Positions 41,677 through 50,274 of a stretch of 62,085 nucleotides of DNA are shown here, piece by piece. This stretch comes from an uncultured Muribaculaceae bacterium. Lineage in GTDB: Bacteria > Bacteroidota > Bacteroidia > Bacteroidales > Muribaculaceae. The position numbers were made by a program, and so were the translations under genes. Where the stretch lies: contig CAJTPK010000025.1 in assembly GCA_910578075.1 (NCBI GenBank), positions 1 through 62,085 of the forward strand. Reading direction: 5' to 3'. Below the pieces are notes generated by a model. The model worked only from the letters and a program-made list of their open reading frames with translations. It did no database searches and was not told the origin of the DNA. Within the stretch, counting starts at the first letter, position 1. Every line of letters begins with the position of its first letter.

Positions 41677-44127
41677 TTACCTTACGATAACTTTCTCTGT
41701 CTTGTTGCCTTGGCGACGGATGTAGAGACCGGGCTCTGTTCCGCTCACTTTGACACCCTGCAGATTGAAGTATTCAGCTTCAGCGGCGTCCGATACCTCT
41801 ATCTCCTCAACTGCAGAACCATCGACTTTCACTGTCACAGGTATTGTGGTAAGCGTCAGTTTCGGGAATGCGGCGTTTGTCATGGAGATGACAGCGTTCT
41901 CGGCAGATTTGGTGAAGGTAAGGATACCGTTTGAAGCGGTGAAATCCTTGAATTCATCAGCACCTACCGCGCAGGTGAAGACAGTCTCGACATCGCCTAC
42001 AGTAGCCTGTGAAGAGAGGTCAACCTTGCCATCAACAGCAGTCGCTACCATTGGTTTCTGGTTGTTGTAGGTATAGGTCTTTGCAACTGTGGTTGCGGGC
42101 AGAGTGGCGAATGTAAAACGATTGTTTGAAACATTCAGTGTAGTAAGAGATTCTGGAAGTGTCAGCGATGTAATGTTGTTGTTCATAGCGAAGAGACGAC
42201 CTTTGCTGTTCATTACGGATACATCAACGGTCTTCAGATTATTGTTATTGACGGTGAGCTGACCGAGCTTGGTGAGTTTAGAAACATCGATTGTCTCAAG
42301 ATTGCAGTCGGTAGCCATGATGGTGGCTAACTCTGTATTCTTGTCAAGATCGATGGTTGTCGCATCGCCATTCTTATTATTGAAGTTGAGAACAATATAG
42401 CTCAGTTTAGGAGCTTTGCTCAAATCAATCTTAAACATGTCGTTTTCACCGGCATCAGCAGTGTTCTGCGCCTCCAGACGGGTGAGGTTGCAGACTTCGG
42501 GGAATTTGATGTCTGTTATGTTGTTGCCGTTGATGTAAAGTTTGGCTAACGCTGAATTACCAGACAGGTCAAGGCTTGTCAAAGCATTTGACATTGCTGT
42601 GAGGTCTGTTAGACCAGAAAGGGGTGTGATATCAAGTGTAAGGAGTTTTGTTTCCACTCCGTTGTCTTTATTGAAGCCTAAATCAAGCTGATTGATTGAG
42701 GCGGGATTTGCTCCGTATACAGTGATAGTGGTTCCGGATACAGTTCCGGTTGCCATACCATATTCCCAATCTGTAGCATAATTCTTTGTAGCCACAGGAT
42801 TTGAGAGTGTGCCATTACCCCAGTCTACCTGTACACTCTGGTTGTCAGTAGAGGATATATTGAGAGTCATTGTCTTTCCGGCAGCGGCAGGAGCTACTGT
42901 GAAGGAGAAGAGTTTCTGGGCTCCGAAGTTCAGAGGTTCGGTAGTGAGGGTGAGTGTGGGGAATGCGGCGTTGGTCATTTCGCATACGATGCCGGTGTAG
43001 TTGCCTGAGAAGATGAAAAGGCCGCTGCTTGCTGTGAAGCCTTCTGTAATTGTCTGGTCGCCGTTTTTCCAAGTGTAGACGGTTTCGTTTTCACCTACTT
43101 TTGCAAGAGAGGTTAGATCGGCTATCTTGCCGTCCTGCACATCAATGGCTACGGGACGCTGGGGAGCGATGACATAGCTTGCAGCTGCTGTGATGCCAGT
43201 CTCAGACATGAGGGGCAATGTGGCGAATGTGAGGTAATTGTTCTTTACCTGAAGGCGGGTCATCCCCTTGGGAGTCTTGATTGATTCGAGTTTATTGTCG
43301 TTTGCAAAGATAATTGTCTTTGTCGGGCACATGGAAGCATCAAGTTCTGTCAGCTCATTCTCATTGATATTGATGGTCTTGAGCTTGGTGCATCCTGTAA
43401 AATTGACAGAAGCAATATTACAACCGTTGGCGTTAAGGGTAGTTATCGCGGTTGTTTTTGAAAGATCAAGATTTATGGGTACATTACTTTTATTGTAGTT
43501 CATCTTGAGGGTGCCCAGAGCAGGGAGTTTGCTCCAGTCTGTGGCTGCAAGTGCATTGGTACCTTTCTCTCCGCTTGCATCAGTATTGCTTACATCTACT
43601 GACTTTATTGTAGAATTCTCAGGAAGAGTGATGCTTGTCAGAGCATTCATTCCTGCATTCAAGGATACGATTCCCTTGTTAGCTGACAAATCGAGAGTTG
43701 TAAGCTTATTTCCGGAGATAAAGAATTCACTCAGAGTTCCTGTAAGAGGGGATGCGTCAACTGTGAGGAGCTTTGCCTCGGGTGCCTTTGTTTGCTCATA
43801 GCTGAGATCGATATAATTCACTGCAGTAGGATCTGATCCATAAACTACAATGTCAGTTCCCTTGACTTCACCGTCAATCTGGGTATAGACCCATCCAGCA
43901 GCATCATAGTCTGCAAGCGTTGTTGCAGCTGATTTAACTCCATTACCCCAGTCTACCTGAACCTGCTGGCCATCTTTAGCCGAGACTTTGAAGAATGTGG
44001 TTTTGCCCACAGCTTCGGGAGAAACGGTGAAAGAGAAAAGTTTTACGTTCGCAACGTCTTCGGCCTGCGCAATCAGGGAAGTGCCGAAGAGCGATAACAT
44101 TAATGAATAAGTAAAGATTTTCTTCAT
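41677..44127 (-). CDS. Secreted leucine-rich-repeat-like surface protein, internally duplicated, with C-terminal tag
   Basis: 816 aa. Signal peptide ('LFGTSLIAQA'). Two homologous halves begin near residues 28 and 405 with 'KLFSFTV.P' and 'VQVDWGNG', each followed by LRR-like strands such as 'ISGNKLTTLDLSANKGIVSL' and 'AMSNALTSLDLSGNSALAKL' (20 residues). This resembles BspA-type Bacteroidetes LRR surface proteins used in adhesion or ligand binding. The C-terminus 'EYFNLQGVKVSGTEPGLYIR' matches the tag of two proteins in the susCD operon. It has its own promoter (44355-44386) and a long leader of about 220 nt containing a dyad at 44201-44224. The precise ligand is unknown. Confidence 0.85.
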   Translation of the reverse strand: MKKIFTYSLMLSLFGTSLIAQAEDVANVKLFSFTVSPEAVGKTTFFKVSAKDGQQVQVDWGNGVKSAATTLADYDAAGWVYTQIDGEVKGTDIVVYGSDPTAVNYIDLSYEQTKAPEAKLLTVDASPLTGTLSEFFISGNKLTTLDLSANKGIVSLNAGMNALTSITLPENSTIKSVDVSNTDASGEKGTNALAATDWSKLPALGTLKMNYNKSNVPINLDLSKTTAITTLNANGCNIASVNFTGCTKLKTININENELTELDASMCPTKTIIFANDNKLESIKTPKGMTRLQVKNNYLTFATLPLMSETGITAAASYVIAPQRPVAIDVQDGKIADLTSLAKVGENETVYTWKNGDQTITEGFTASSGLFIFSGNYTGIVCEMTNAAFPTLTLTTEPLNFGAQKLFSFTVAPAAAGKTMTLNISSTDNQSVQVDWGNGTLSNPVATKNYATDWEYGMATGTVSGTTITVYGANPASINQLDLGFNKDNGVETKLLTLDITPLSGLTDLTAMSNALTSLDLSGNSALAKLYINGNNITDIKFPEVCNLTRLEAQNTADAGENDMFKIDLSKAPKLSYIVLNFNNKNGDATTIDLDKNTELATIMATDCNLETIDVSKLTKLGQLTVNNNNLKTVDVSVMNSKGRLFAMNNNITSLTLPESLTTLNVSNNRFTFATLPATTVAKTYTYNNQKPMVATAVDGKVDLSSQATVGDVETVFTCAVGADEFKDFTASNGILTFTKSAENAVISMTNAAFPKLTLTTIPVTVKVDGSAVEEIEVSDAAEAEYFNLQGVKVSGTEPGLYIRRQGNKTEKVIVR

Positions 44128-44200
44128 ATAAATATAGTTTATATTAGGGATTATCGAATTTTAGCCAACGTATAGACTTTGCCATGGACTCTCACTTGAC

Positions 44201-44224
44201 TACTGACTTGGGCGTAAGTCAGTA
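44201..44224. promoter_or_regulatory. Dyad with ACTTACGCCCAAGT core in the LRR-like gene leader
   Basis: TACTGACTT-GGGCGT-AAGTCAGTA, a 9-bp stem with a 6-nt centre. On the minus strand its core is identical to the dyad at 38666-38687 read on +. The outer stem bases differ but stay paired. Confidence 0.4.
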
Positions 44225-44354
44225 ATGTGGAAAACACTTTGGGTTAGATGAATCAAGATGATTTTATAATATATTGAGTTCAAATAAGTCCAAATGTAGC
44301 ATTTTGGATAGTAAAGTTCGCAAAAGCATTACACGTTGTAGGCGCTTTCGCCGC

Positions 44355-44386
44355 CAAAGATAATTAAAAATTTTTTCATGCCCAAT
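44355..44386 (-). promoter_or_regulatory. Promoter of the LRR-like gene
   Basis: Minus strand: ATTG (44383-44386), 20 nt, TATCTTTG (44355-44362). It gives a leader of about 220 nt. Confidence 0.6.
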
Positions 44387-44545
44387 ACTTTCTCAATATT
44401 TTTTTAATAATTATGCGGAAAAGAATAAAACCTGCATAATATTTGGATTTAAGTCCTTAGAGACCCTAAAAGATTGCGGATGATGATTAAACCTTTGAGT
44501 GGTTGTTTTGTCAAATATATTCAAACCCACTCAAAACTGAGAGTT

Positions 44546-44908
44546 ATGAAAAAATTGATTATGATACTGATGGTTGCGTTGGGGTTCAGTGTAGCGGTCG
44601 CTGCAGCTGACAATACCACAAAAGCTTCTTTCCCCGGGGGAGAGGAGGCGCAGACCGAGTTTATCAACAAGACTTTGGTTTATCCTGCCGCTGCCAAGGA
44701 TAATGGTGTGGAGGGCGTTGTTGTAGTCTCTTTCACCGTTAAGGCTGACGGCTCCATAGGAAATATAAAGATCAAGCGTATGGTTGACCCGGATCTTGAG
44801 GCGGAGGCGATACGCGTTGTCAAGAAGATGCCGGCATGGACTCCCGCAACTGCCAACGGCAAACCGGTTGATTCAACGGCAGAAATTCCCTTCCGCTTCT
44901 CCTTATAA
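44546..44908 (+). CDS. Small periplasmic TonB C-terminal-domain protein
   Basis: 120 aa from ATG 44546 (MKKLIMILMVALGF); the longer open frame upstream lacks a signal and is rejected. A signal peptide is followed directly by a TonB-C-type domain: 'FINKTLVYPAAAKDNGVEGV' (20 residues), 'VSFTVKADGSIGNIKIKR' and 'VVKKMPAWTPATANGKPV'. It lacks the membrane anchor and Pro-rich spacer of a true energy transducer. It may therefore modulate rather than energise SusC-type transporters; role unproven. It stands alone between the LRR-like gene (divergent) and the Sel1 gene (convergent). Confidence 0.88.
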   Translation: MKKLIMILMVALGFSVAVAAADNTTKASFPGGEEAQTEFINKTLVYPAAAKDNGVEGVVVVSFTVKADGSIGNIKIKRMVDPDLEAEAIRVVKKMPAWTPATANGKPVDSTAEIPFRFSL

Positions 44909-44912
44909 TAGG

Positions 44913-44936
44913 AAAAAACTGATATTTGTCTATCAG
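44913..44936 (-). terminator. Terminator of the porW-porX-Sel1 operon
   Basis: Minus-strand hairpin CTGATA-GACAAA-TATCAG followed by six T residues (TTTTTT). It lies just beyond the 7-bp repeat after the Sel1 gene. Confidence 0.7.
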
Positions 44937-44946
44937 CAGCCAATTT

Positions 44947-44973
44947 CTAACTCCTAACTCCTAACTCCTAACT
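44947..44973. repeat. 7-bp tandem repeat (CTAACTC)
   Basis: Almost four perfect units of CTAACTC. The repeat runs into the 3' end of the Sel1 gene, supplying its last residues and its stop codon. A related array is at 50024-50058. Confidence 0.85.
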
Positions 44974-45557
44974 AAAATATCCGGGAATATTTCGAGAAGT
45001 TCGGAGACAATGCGTTTGGAGACAGTGTCGCCAAGGCGGGCGGCACGATCATAATATTCGATTGATTTGCGGTAATCGTAACGTAATATGTGGCCATGCG
45101 AGTAAGCATCGGCCACTTTTTTTATTGCCTGTGCGGATGCGGAATCCCCAGGATTGTTTTCAAAGTAGTCAGCCAGTTCACGGATAGCCGAAGGGGAGCG
45201 ACGTGAGGCTGCATAGTCAAGTAGCCGAATGGCCTGCGCGGTATCTGCGGGGAGTTCCGGAGCACCGGCGAGAAGCAGATGCCCTAAGTTTGCCGCAGCT
45301 TTGGCATCTCCGGCATCGCTGGCGGCACGCAGGTAATATAGTGCTGAATCTCGATCGAGGCGTGTGCCGTTGCCTTGCCAGTAAAGGAATCCTAAATAGT
45401 TCATCGCCCGCAGGGATCCTGCGGAGGCGGAATCACGCAAAGCAGCCACTGCCGCCACCTCGCCGGAAGCCGCGCGATCCTCGATCTCGCGCATTGGCGT
45501 GCCCGGAAGCAGGGTGACGCAACATAATCCCACCAATATGCAGATAAGACTTTTCAT
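44961..45557 (-). CDS. Sel1-repeat protein
   Basis: 198 aa. Signal peptide-like N-terminus ('ICILVGLCCVTLLPG'), then Sel1-type TPR repeats, e.g. 'AMNYLGFLYWQGNGTRLDRD', 'AKAAANLGHLLLAGAPEL' and 'ADAYSHGHILRYDYRKSIEY' (20). Such alpha-solenoids serve protein-protein contacts in the periplasm. It is coupled to porX by ATGA and is the third gene after the porW-like lipoprotein, so it may be an accessory of the same system. Its extreme C-terminus (about the last three residues) derives from the 7-bp minisatellite. Confidence 0.85.
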   Translation of the reverse strand: MKSLICILVGLCCVTLLPGTPMREIEDRAASGEVAAVAALRDSASAGSLRAMNYLGFLYWQGNGTRLDRDSALYYLRAASDAGDAKAAANLGHLLLAGAPELPADTAQAIRLLDYAASRRSPSAIRELADYFENNPGDSASAQAIKKVADAYSHGHILRYDYRKSIEYYDRAARLGDTVSKRIVSELLEIFPDILVRS

Positions 45558-47092
45558 TTCGGGGTCATTGATACCAATGGCACCAGCATCTCCTGAAGCG
45601 ATATGCCGCCGTGCTGGAATGTTCCGGTATAGTATTGCACATAATAATTGTAGTTGTTGGGATAGGAGAAGAAATCCTCATTGCACGCATATATGAATGA
45701 GCTTGATATATTGGGAGCAGGCAGTCCAAACCGTTTGGGATCATGCATCTCATATACCTGGCGAGGATTGTAGCTTAGGTTCTTACCAACCTTGTAACGC
45801 AGGTTTGTATTGGTGTTTTTATCACCTACAACCTTGACGGGATTATCAACGCGTATGGTTCCATGGTCAGTTGTCAGAATCACCTTATAGCCTAATTCCG
45901 CCAGACGTCTGAATATGTCCACAGCCGATGAATGACGGAACCAACTTTCGGTCAGCGAGCGGTATGCCGCATCGCTGTTCGCGAGTTCGCGGATCATCTT
46001 GGATTCGGTTCTGGCATGCGACAGCATGTCGATGAAGTTAAGCACCAGCACCTGTAATGGCACATCCTTGTTGGCAGAGAGCGACTGCACGAATTTCTCC
46101 CCAGCCGAAGAGTCATTGAGCTTGGTGTAAATGAACTTATCCTTGCGGCGGAAGCGGTCAAGCTGCGTCTGGACGAGGCTTGCCTCGTGGATGTTAAGAC
46201 CTTCGTCCTCATCCTCGTCAACCCAATATTGCGGGAACATTGTTGCAATCTGAAGGGGCATCAACCCTGCGAAAATGGCGTTGCGTGCATATTGTGTGGA
46301 TGTCGGTAGGATTGTTGTGTATAGCTCCTCCGATATATTGAAATATTCAGATACGAGCGGCATAACCACTTTCCATTGGTCCAGGCGGAAATTATCAACG
46401 AGGACAAAACATACTTTCTCCCCGCGGTCAAGTATGGGGAAGACACGGTTGCGGAAGACCTCATGGCTCATAAGCGGATGTTCATCGCCTGTCACCCAGC
46501 TTTCGTAATTACGTTTGATAAACTTGCAGAAATTGGAATTGGCATCGCGTTTCTGCATGAGAAGCATCTCCGACATCTGGTTGTCAGTCTCCGCAAGTTT
46601 CAGCTCCCATCGCACCAGCTCGCGGTAAACATCCATCCAGTCGGTTATGGAAGAGGCTGTGTTGATGAGTGTTGACAGTCGCATGAAATCCTGCTGATAT
46701 TCAGAAGATGCCTGTGTCGCCACAATCTCGCGGCTATGCAGATTCTTTTTGATTGACAGCAGAATCTGATTGGGATTCACCGGTTTTATGAGATAGTCGG
46801 CAATCTGGTTGCCGATGGCCTGGTCCATAATATTCTCTTCCTCGCTCTTGGTGATCATTATCACAGGTATATCCGGGTGAGAGCGGTTTATCAACGTCAG
46901 GGTCTCCAATCCGGTGAGTCCCGGCATGTTCTCATCAAGGAGAATCAGCGAGAACGGTTCATTCTCGAGCGCGTCAAGCGCATCACGTCCGTTGGAGACG
47001 GTTGTGACTTCATACCCTTTGGCCTTAAGGAAAAGTATGTGTGGCTTCAGGAGATCTATCTCATCATCAGCCCATAGAATTTTATCACTCAT
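45554..47092 (-). CDS. porX: Response regulator PorX with PglZ-type alkaline-phosphatase-fold domain
   Basis: 512 aa. Receiver domain (1-120) with acidic pocket 'WADDE' (Asp9/Asp10), phospho-acceptor Asp53 in 'LLDENMPG' and Lys103 in 'LIKPVN'. The rest is a PglZ domain of the alkaline phosphatase superfamily: 'VCFVLVDNFRLDQWKVV', catalytic Thr region 'ILPTSTQYARNA' and metal site 'TTDHGTIRVD'. This two-domain layout is that of PorX, which with PorY controls type IX secretion genes and cleaves oligonucleotides in studied Bacteroidetes. It sits 9 nt downstream of a PorW/SprE-like gene. PorY (the kinase) is not in the window. Confidence 0.93.
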   Translation of the reverse strand: MSDKILWADDEIDLLKPHILFLKAKGYEVTTVSNGRDALDALENEPFSLILLDENMPGLTGLETLTLINRSHPDIPVIMITKSEEENIMDQAIGNQIADYLIKPVNPNQILLSIKKNLHSREIVATQASSEYQQDFMRLSTLINTASSITDWMDVYRELVRWELKLAETDNQMSEMLLMQKRDANSNFCKFIKRNYESWVTGDEHPLMSHEVFRNRVFPILDRGEKVCFVLVDNFRLDQWKVVMPLVSEYFNISEELYTTILPTSTQYARNAIFAGLMPLQIATMFPQYWVDEDEDEGLNIHEASLVQTQLDRFRRKDKFIYTKLNDSSAGEKFVQSLSANKDVPLQVLVLNFIDMLSHARTESKMIRELANSDAAYRSLTESWFRHSSAVDIFRRLAELGYKVILTTDHGTIRVDNPVKVVGDKNTNTNLRYKVGKNLSYNPRQVYEMHDPKRFGLPAPNISSSFIYACNEDFFSYPNNYNYYVQYYTGTFQHGGISLQEMLVPLVSMTPK

Positions 47093-47101
47093 CTTGTTTT
47101 T

Positions 47102-49978
47102 CTAATCTGTATTTGTTGGTCCGGGCTCTTCTGCATCCGGTTCTGTATTATTATCCGGTGATGCGGGCTCGTTTTGTATGGGTTCGGATGTGTTATCATC
47201 CGGAGGGGTAGGTTCCGGCAGATCTGCCGGGGCAGGCGGCTCAGCCTGAAAGCGGAAGTATTCTTCGAATGAACGCCCTTCATTCAGAAGAAGTTCAAAA
47301 TTATGCTTGCTGATCATGATGGGTCTCACTTCCGGAGGTAGTGTGAAATCCTTGCGGGTCATCACCGAGCGGTAATGCTCCAGCTCACGGAGATTAGAGA
47401 ATCCCTTTATCACCAGCAGTCCGATTTCACCGAAGCTCATCTGCTCAAGATCAAAATCTTTGACTACAAATGAGGAGAAATTGAATCTTGCCACATCATA
47501 AAGCAAAGCATTGGCATTCACGGAGTCACGAGGGAAGGCGAGGACCAGATATTGCGGAGCTTCGGGATCGCGTTCGAACGCAGCAGGTTGACCGTCCGCT
47601 CCCAAGGCTGTCGAATCGTTTGACAGACCGAGGCTCCATATCATGCCACGCGAATTGGATAGACCCGACTTTGGTACACGTCCTGCTTTCAGACCCTTCA
47701 TGATACTTCCTGCCATCGGGGTCATATCCGTGTCGGGCCAGCGTTCGAGAAGGGTGGTCAGGCGCTCGCGGAATTTATCATTGTCATTCTCCGTCAGATA
47801 GGATAATGCGTCGATGAATACAAATTTCGGAAGAATCTTAGATAACGGATAATCCTTTTCCATTTCTGCTGTGAGCTTATGCACGGTGCGGTTGTCGTCT
47901 GACAGATACGCGCTGTAAGCCTTATCATACATCTCCTCCTGTATAAGATTCATCCGGCGGAGATTATCGAAATAATTCGGGTCCCGCATAGCCATGCCAT
48001 AGGGAGAATCCGGGAAGTCGCTCAATATCTTCTGTCGCCACATCTCAGCCTGGGCTGTGTCGCCCGAGCGCACAGCCATCAGATACAGGTTGTAGTACAC
48101 ATCAAGTCGGTAAATATTATCCGGGTATCGCTCTTCAAGACGAAGGAATTCCGTTCGGGCAGCGGGATAATCCTCCAGTTTATCCTTAAGGATGAGGCCC
48201 ATGTTGTATAATCCCTCCTGTATAATATCATTGGCATTAAGACGCTCCTCCGGTGTGGAGGGTATCTGGGAGAGATAATATTCCACATTGTGAGGATCAG
48301 AAGCGGAAGCTGATGCTATTGAGTCGGTTCCGGCAGTGGTGTTTTCCCCATCCGGATTGTCTTCCGACCGGTTATCGTTTGTTTCGGTATTCTCTTCCGG
48401 CTCGTCAAAAGAGAAGGAAGACTTGTTACGTCTGCGCCAGTCATCCTCGAGTCTGCGTGCTCCCCATCGGCGTTGAAATTCTGTTTTTCCCTGAGATTTC
48501 GTCATGGCATTATAGAAATACCAGGACTTGTCGCCATTGTTAATGAAGCCTTGAGCCGGTGCGTCATTCTTGTTTATGCCCGGAGCATCCTGTCCTTCGC
48601 GCTCTGCCATGGCAGCCTCACGCTTGGCCTCTTCAGCTTCTTTTTTCTCGCGGGCTATAAGTTCATCCACAAGTCTCTGCGCTACGGCACGTTGCTGCTC
48701 CGGAGTCATGTCCGCGAGACGGAGCAGAGAATCCTGAAGCTGGACATTTCCTGCGTATATGGCAAGCTCATCAAGCACATCGCTGCGGAGCTTGAGGGTC
48801 TTATATCCGGGATAATTGTCAGGAAGCATAGGGATTGCCTCTGCATAACATGGCTGCGCCTTGACATAGTCACCGCGTGAGAAATATATATTTCCGAGGG
48901 CGAGTTGCGCCAGGGCGCGGTCAATGCCGTTACGGGTTGATTTTTCCACGGCGAGGGAATAATTGGTCACTGCCTTTGCTGAATCTCCGGAAGATAGATA
49001 TAGATTGCCGATAGCATAATATATCTGGTCGGCAAATTCCTGATTGCGAGCATAACGGGTCATTGCTTTCAGAGAAGCCACTTCCTTTGAGATATTGCGG
49101 CCGGTGAAAACCTCACTCTGCTTTATCCGGGCGTTGAATTTTGCGCGGTATGATATTCCCTGGCCTTTACCGGCATTCTTATATGCCGTGTACGCGTTCT
49201 TTTTATCCCCGATATGGGAATATAGTTGTCCTAAGAGAAACCATAGTCGGTTTTTTTGCGTGCCTTTGGCATTGCGAGCGGCGTTGCGTAGATACGGAAT
49301 AGCCTCTTTGTATCTGTCGGAGCGTATCAGAAGGTCAGCCTGCGCTCGGTTATAAAGATCCTGAAGATTCCGGTTGGTCAGATCTTTCTGTTTCACAAGA
49401 TGGAGGGTATTCTCGGCTTCATAATTCCAGTCGAGAGCGCAATAACTCAGAGCCTGCCAGATTCTCGCCTCGGTCACAACGGCAGGAAGCCATGTGAAAT
49501 GTTTGGCTATATACATGAATGTGGCAGCCGCACCGGAGAAATCTCCGTTGAAATATTGCCCTTTTCCCATGGTGAGCCAAGCATTGTGAAGGAACGGGTT
49601 GAATTCATCACGGGCACGGAATGCCTTCTCCTTGGGTGATGCAGAGCGTTTGGCAGGTTTCTTTTTTATAGAATGGAGCTGTATTGCCTTCTGCATCTTC
49701 TCTATAGTGCGTTTGAAATCACCTGACGGTTGAGGCATTTTCTGGTCGGCACGTGCTTCGGCCGGGTGGGTGAGAAGGCGGCGCGAGTAATCATCCTCGT
49801 AATCGCGCTCCATCTGCTGTAGTTGTTCCACGTAATGCTCTTTGCCGTTGAAATAGACGTTATAGCGGGTAGTGAAAGCTTGCCAGTTGCGCGATACGGG
49901 AGTATTCTTCTTTGTTCCGCAAGACACAAAGAAGAATAAAGATAACAATATAATCGGCAGGAATCTAAGACTTCTCAC
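47102..49978 (-). CDS. porW: PorW/SprE-like TPR lipoprotein of the type IX secretion system
   Basis: About 958 aa if GTG 49978 is used; a TTG at 49999 would add seven residues, and no upstream ATG exists. Lipoprotein signal with lipobox 'FFVSC', then the family hallmark 'CGTKKNTPVSRNWQAFTTRY' (20). Many TPR-like helices follow over 140-430, a charged coiled stretch (~465-500, 'REKKEAEEAKREAAMAER'), further TPR repeats (~590-760) and a Pro/Glu/Asp-rich C-terminal tail. In P. gingivalis PorW and in Flavobacterium SprE link the type IX secretion motor or rings to the translocon. First gene of an operon with porX and a Sel1 protein. Confidence 0.85.
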   Translation of the reverse strand: MRSLRFLPIILLSLFFFVSCGTKKNTPVSRNWQAFTTRYNVYFNGKEHYVEQLQQMERDYEDDYSRRLLTHPAEARADQKMPQPSGDFKRTIEKMQKAIQLHSIKKKPAKRSASPKEKAFRARDEFNPFLHNAWLTMGKGQYFNGDFSGAAATFMYIAKHFTWLPAVVTEARIWQALSYCALDWNYEAENTLHLVKQKDLTNRNLQDLYNRAQADLLIRSDRYKEAIPYLRNAARNAKGTQKNRLWFLLGQLYSHIGDKKNAYTAYKNAGKGQGISYRAKFNARIKQSEVFTGRNISKEVASLKAMTRYARNQEFADQIYYAIGNLYLSSGDSAKAVTNYSLAVEKSTRNGIDRALAQLALGNIYFSRGDYVKAQPCYAEAIPMLPDNYPGYKTLKLRSDVLDELAIYAGNVQLQDSLLRLADMTPEQQRAVAQRLVDELIAREKKEAEEAKREAAMAEREGQDAPGINKNDAPAQGFINNGDKSWYFYNAMTKSQGKTEFQRRWGARRLEDDWRRRNKSSFSFDEPEENTETNDNRSEDNPDGENTTAGTDSIASASASDPHNVEYYLSQIPSTPEERLNANDIIQEGLYNMGLILKDKLEDYPAARTEFLRLEERYPDNIYRLDVYYNLYLMAVRSGDTAQAEMWRQKILSDFPDSPYGMAMRDPNYFDNLRRMNLIQEEMYDKAYSAYLSDDNRTVHKLTAEMEKDYPLSKILPKFVFIDALSYLTENDNDKFRERLTTLLERWPDTDMTPMAGSIMKGLKAGRVPKSGLSNSRGMIWSLGLSNDSTALGADGQPAAFERDPEAPQYLVLAFPRDSVNANALLYDVARFNFSSFVVKDFDLEQMSFGEIGLLVIKGFSNLRELEHYRSVMTRKDFTLPPEVRPIMISKHNFELLLNEGRSFEEYFRFQAEPPAPADLPEPTPPDDNTSEPIQNEPASPDNNTEPDAEEPGPTNTD

Positions 49979-50023
49979 ATTTAAGAAAACGCATGACAAC
50001 GCGTTTAAGTATACCCTTCCCTC

Positions 50024-50058
50024 AATTCCTAACTCCTAATTCCTAACTTCTAACTCCT
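50024..50058. repeat. 7-bp tandem repeat (AACTCCT/AATTCCT)
   Basis: Five 7-bp units with one substitution each between copies. It belongs to the same family as the array at 44947-44973 and lies between yidD and the porW-like gene. Confidence 0.8.
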
Positions 50059-50064
50059 AACTAT

Positions 50065-50274
50065 TCACGGCACCGGGTCGTATCCCGATCCTCCCCAGGG
50101 GTGGCATCTGCAGATGCGTTTGATTGCGAGCCATGTTCCCTTGAGCGCTCCATGTTTTGATATTGCCTCAACTGCATATTGGGAGCATGTCGGTGTGTAT
50201 CGGCAGGCTGCGGGGAAATGGGGTGATATGGCACCCTGATAGAAACGGACGAGAAGTATCAGCAGCTGTTTCAA
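50065..50274 (-). CDS. yidD: Membrane protein insertion efficiency factor YidD
   Basis: 69 aa, a typical YidD: 'LLVRFYQGAISPHFPAACRY' (20), 'TPTCSQYAVEAI' and C-terminal 'CHPWGGSGYDPVP'. It helps YidC insert inner-membrane proteins. The ATG overlaps the rnpA stop (ATGA), the usual rnpA-yidD coupling, although yidC and rpmH are not here. Confidence 0.95.
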   Translation of the reverse strand: MKQLLILLVRFYQGAISPHFPAACRYTPTCSQYAVEAISKHGALKGTWLAIKRICRCHPWGGSGYDPVP

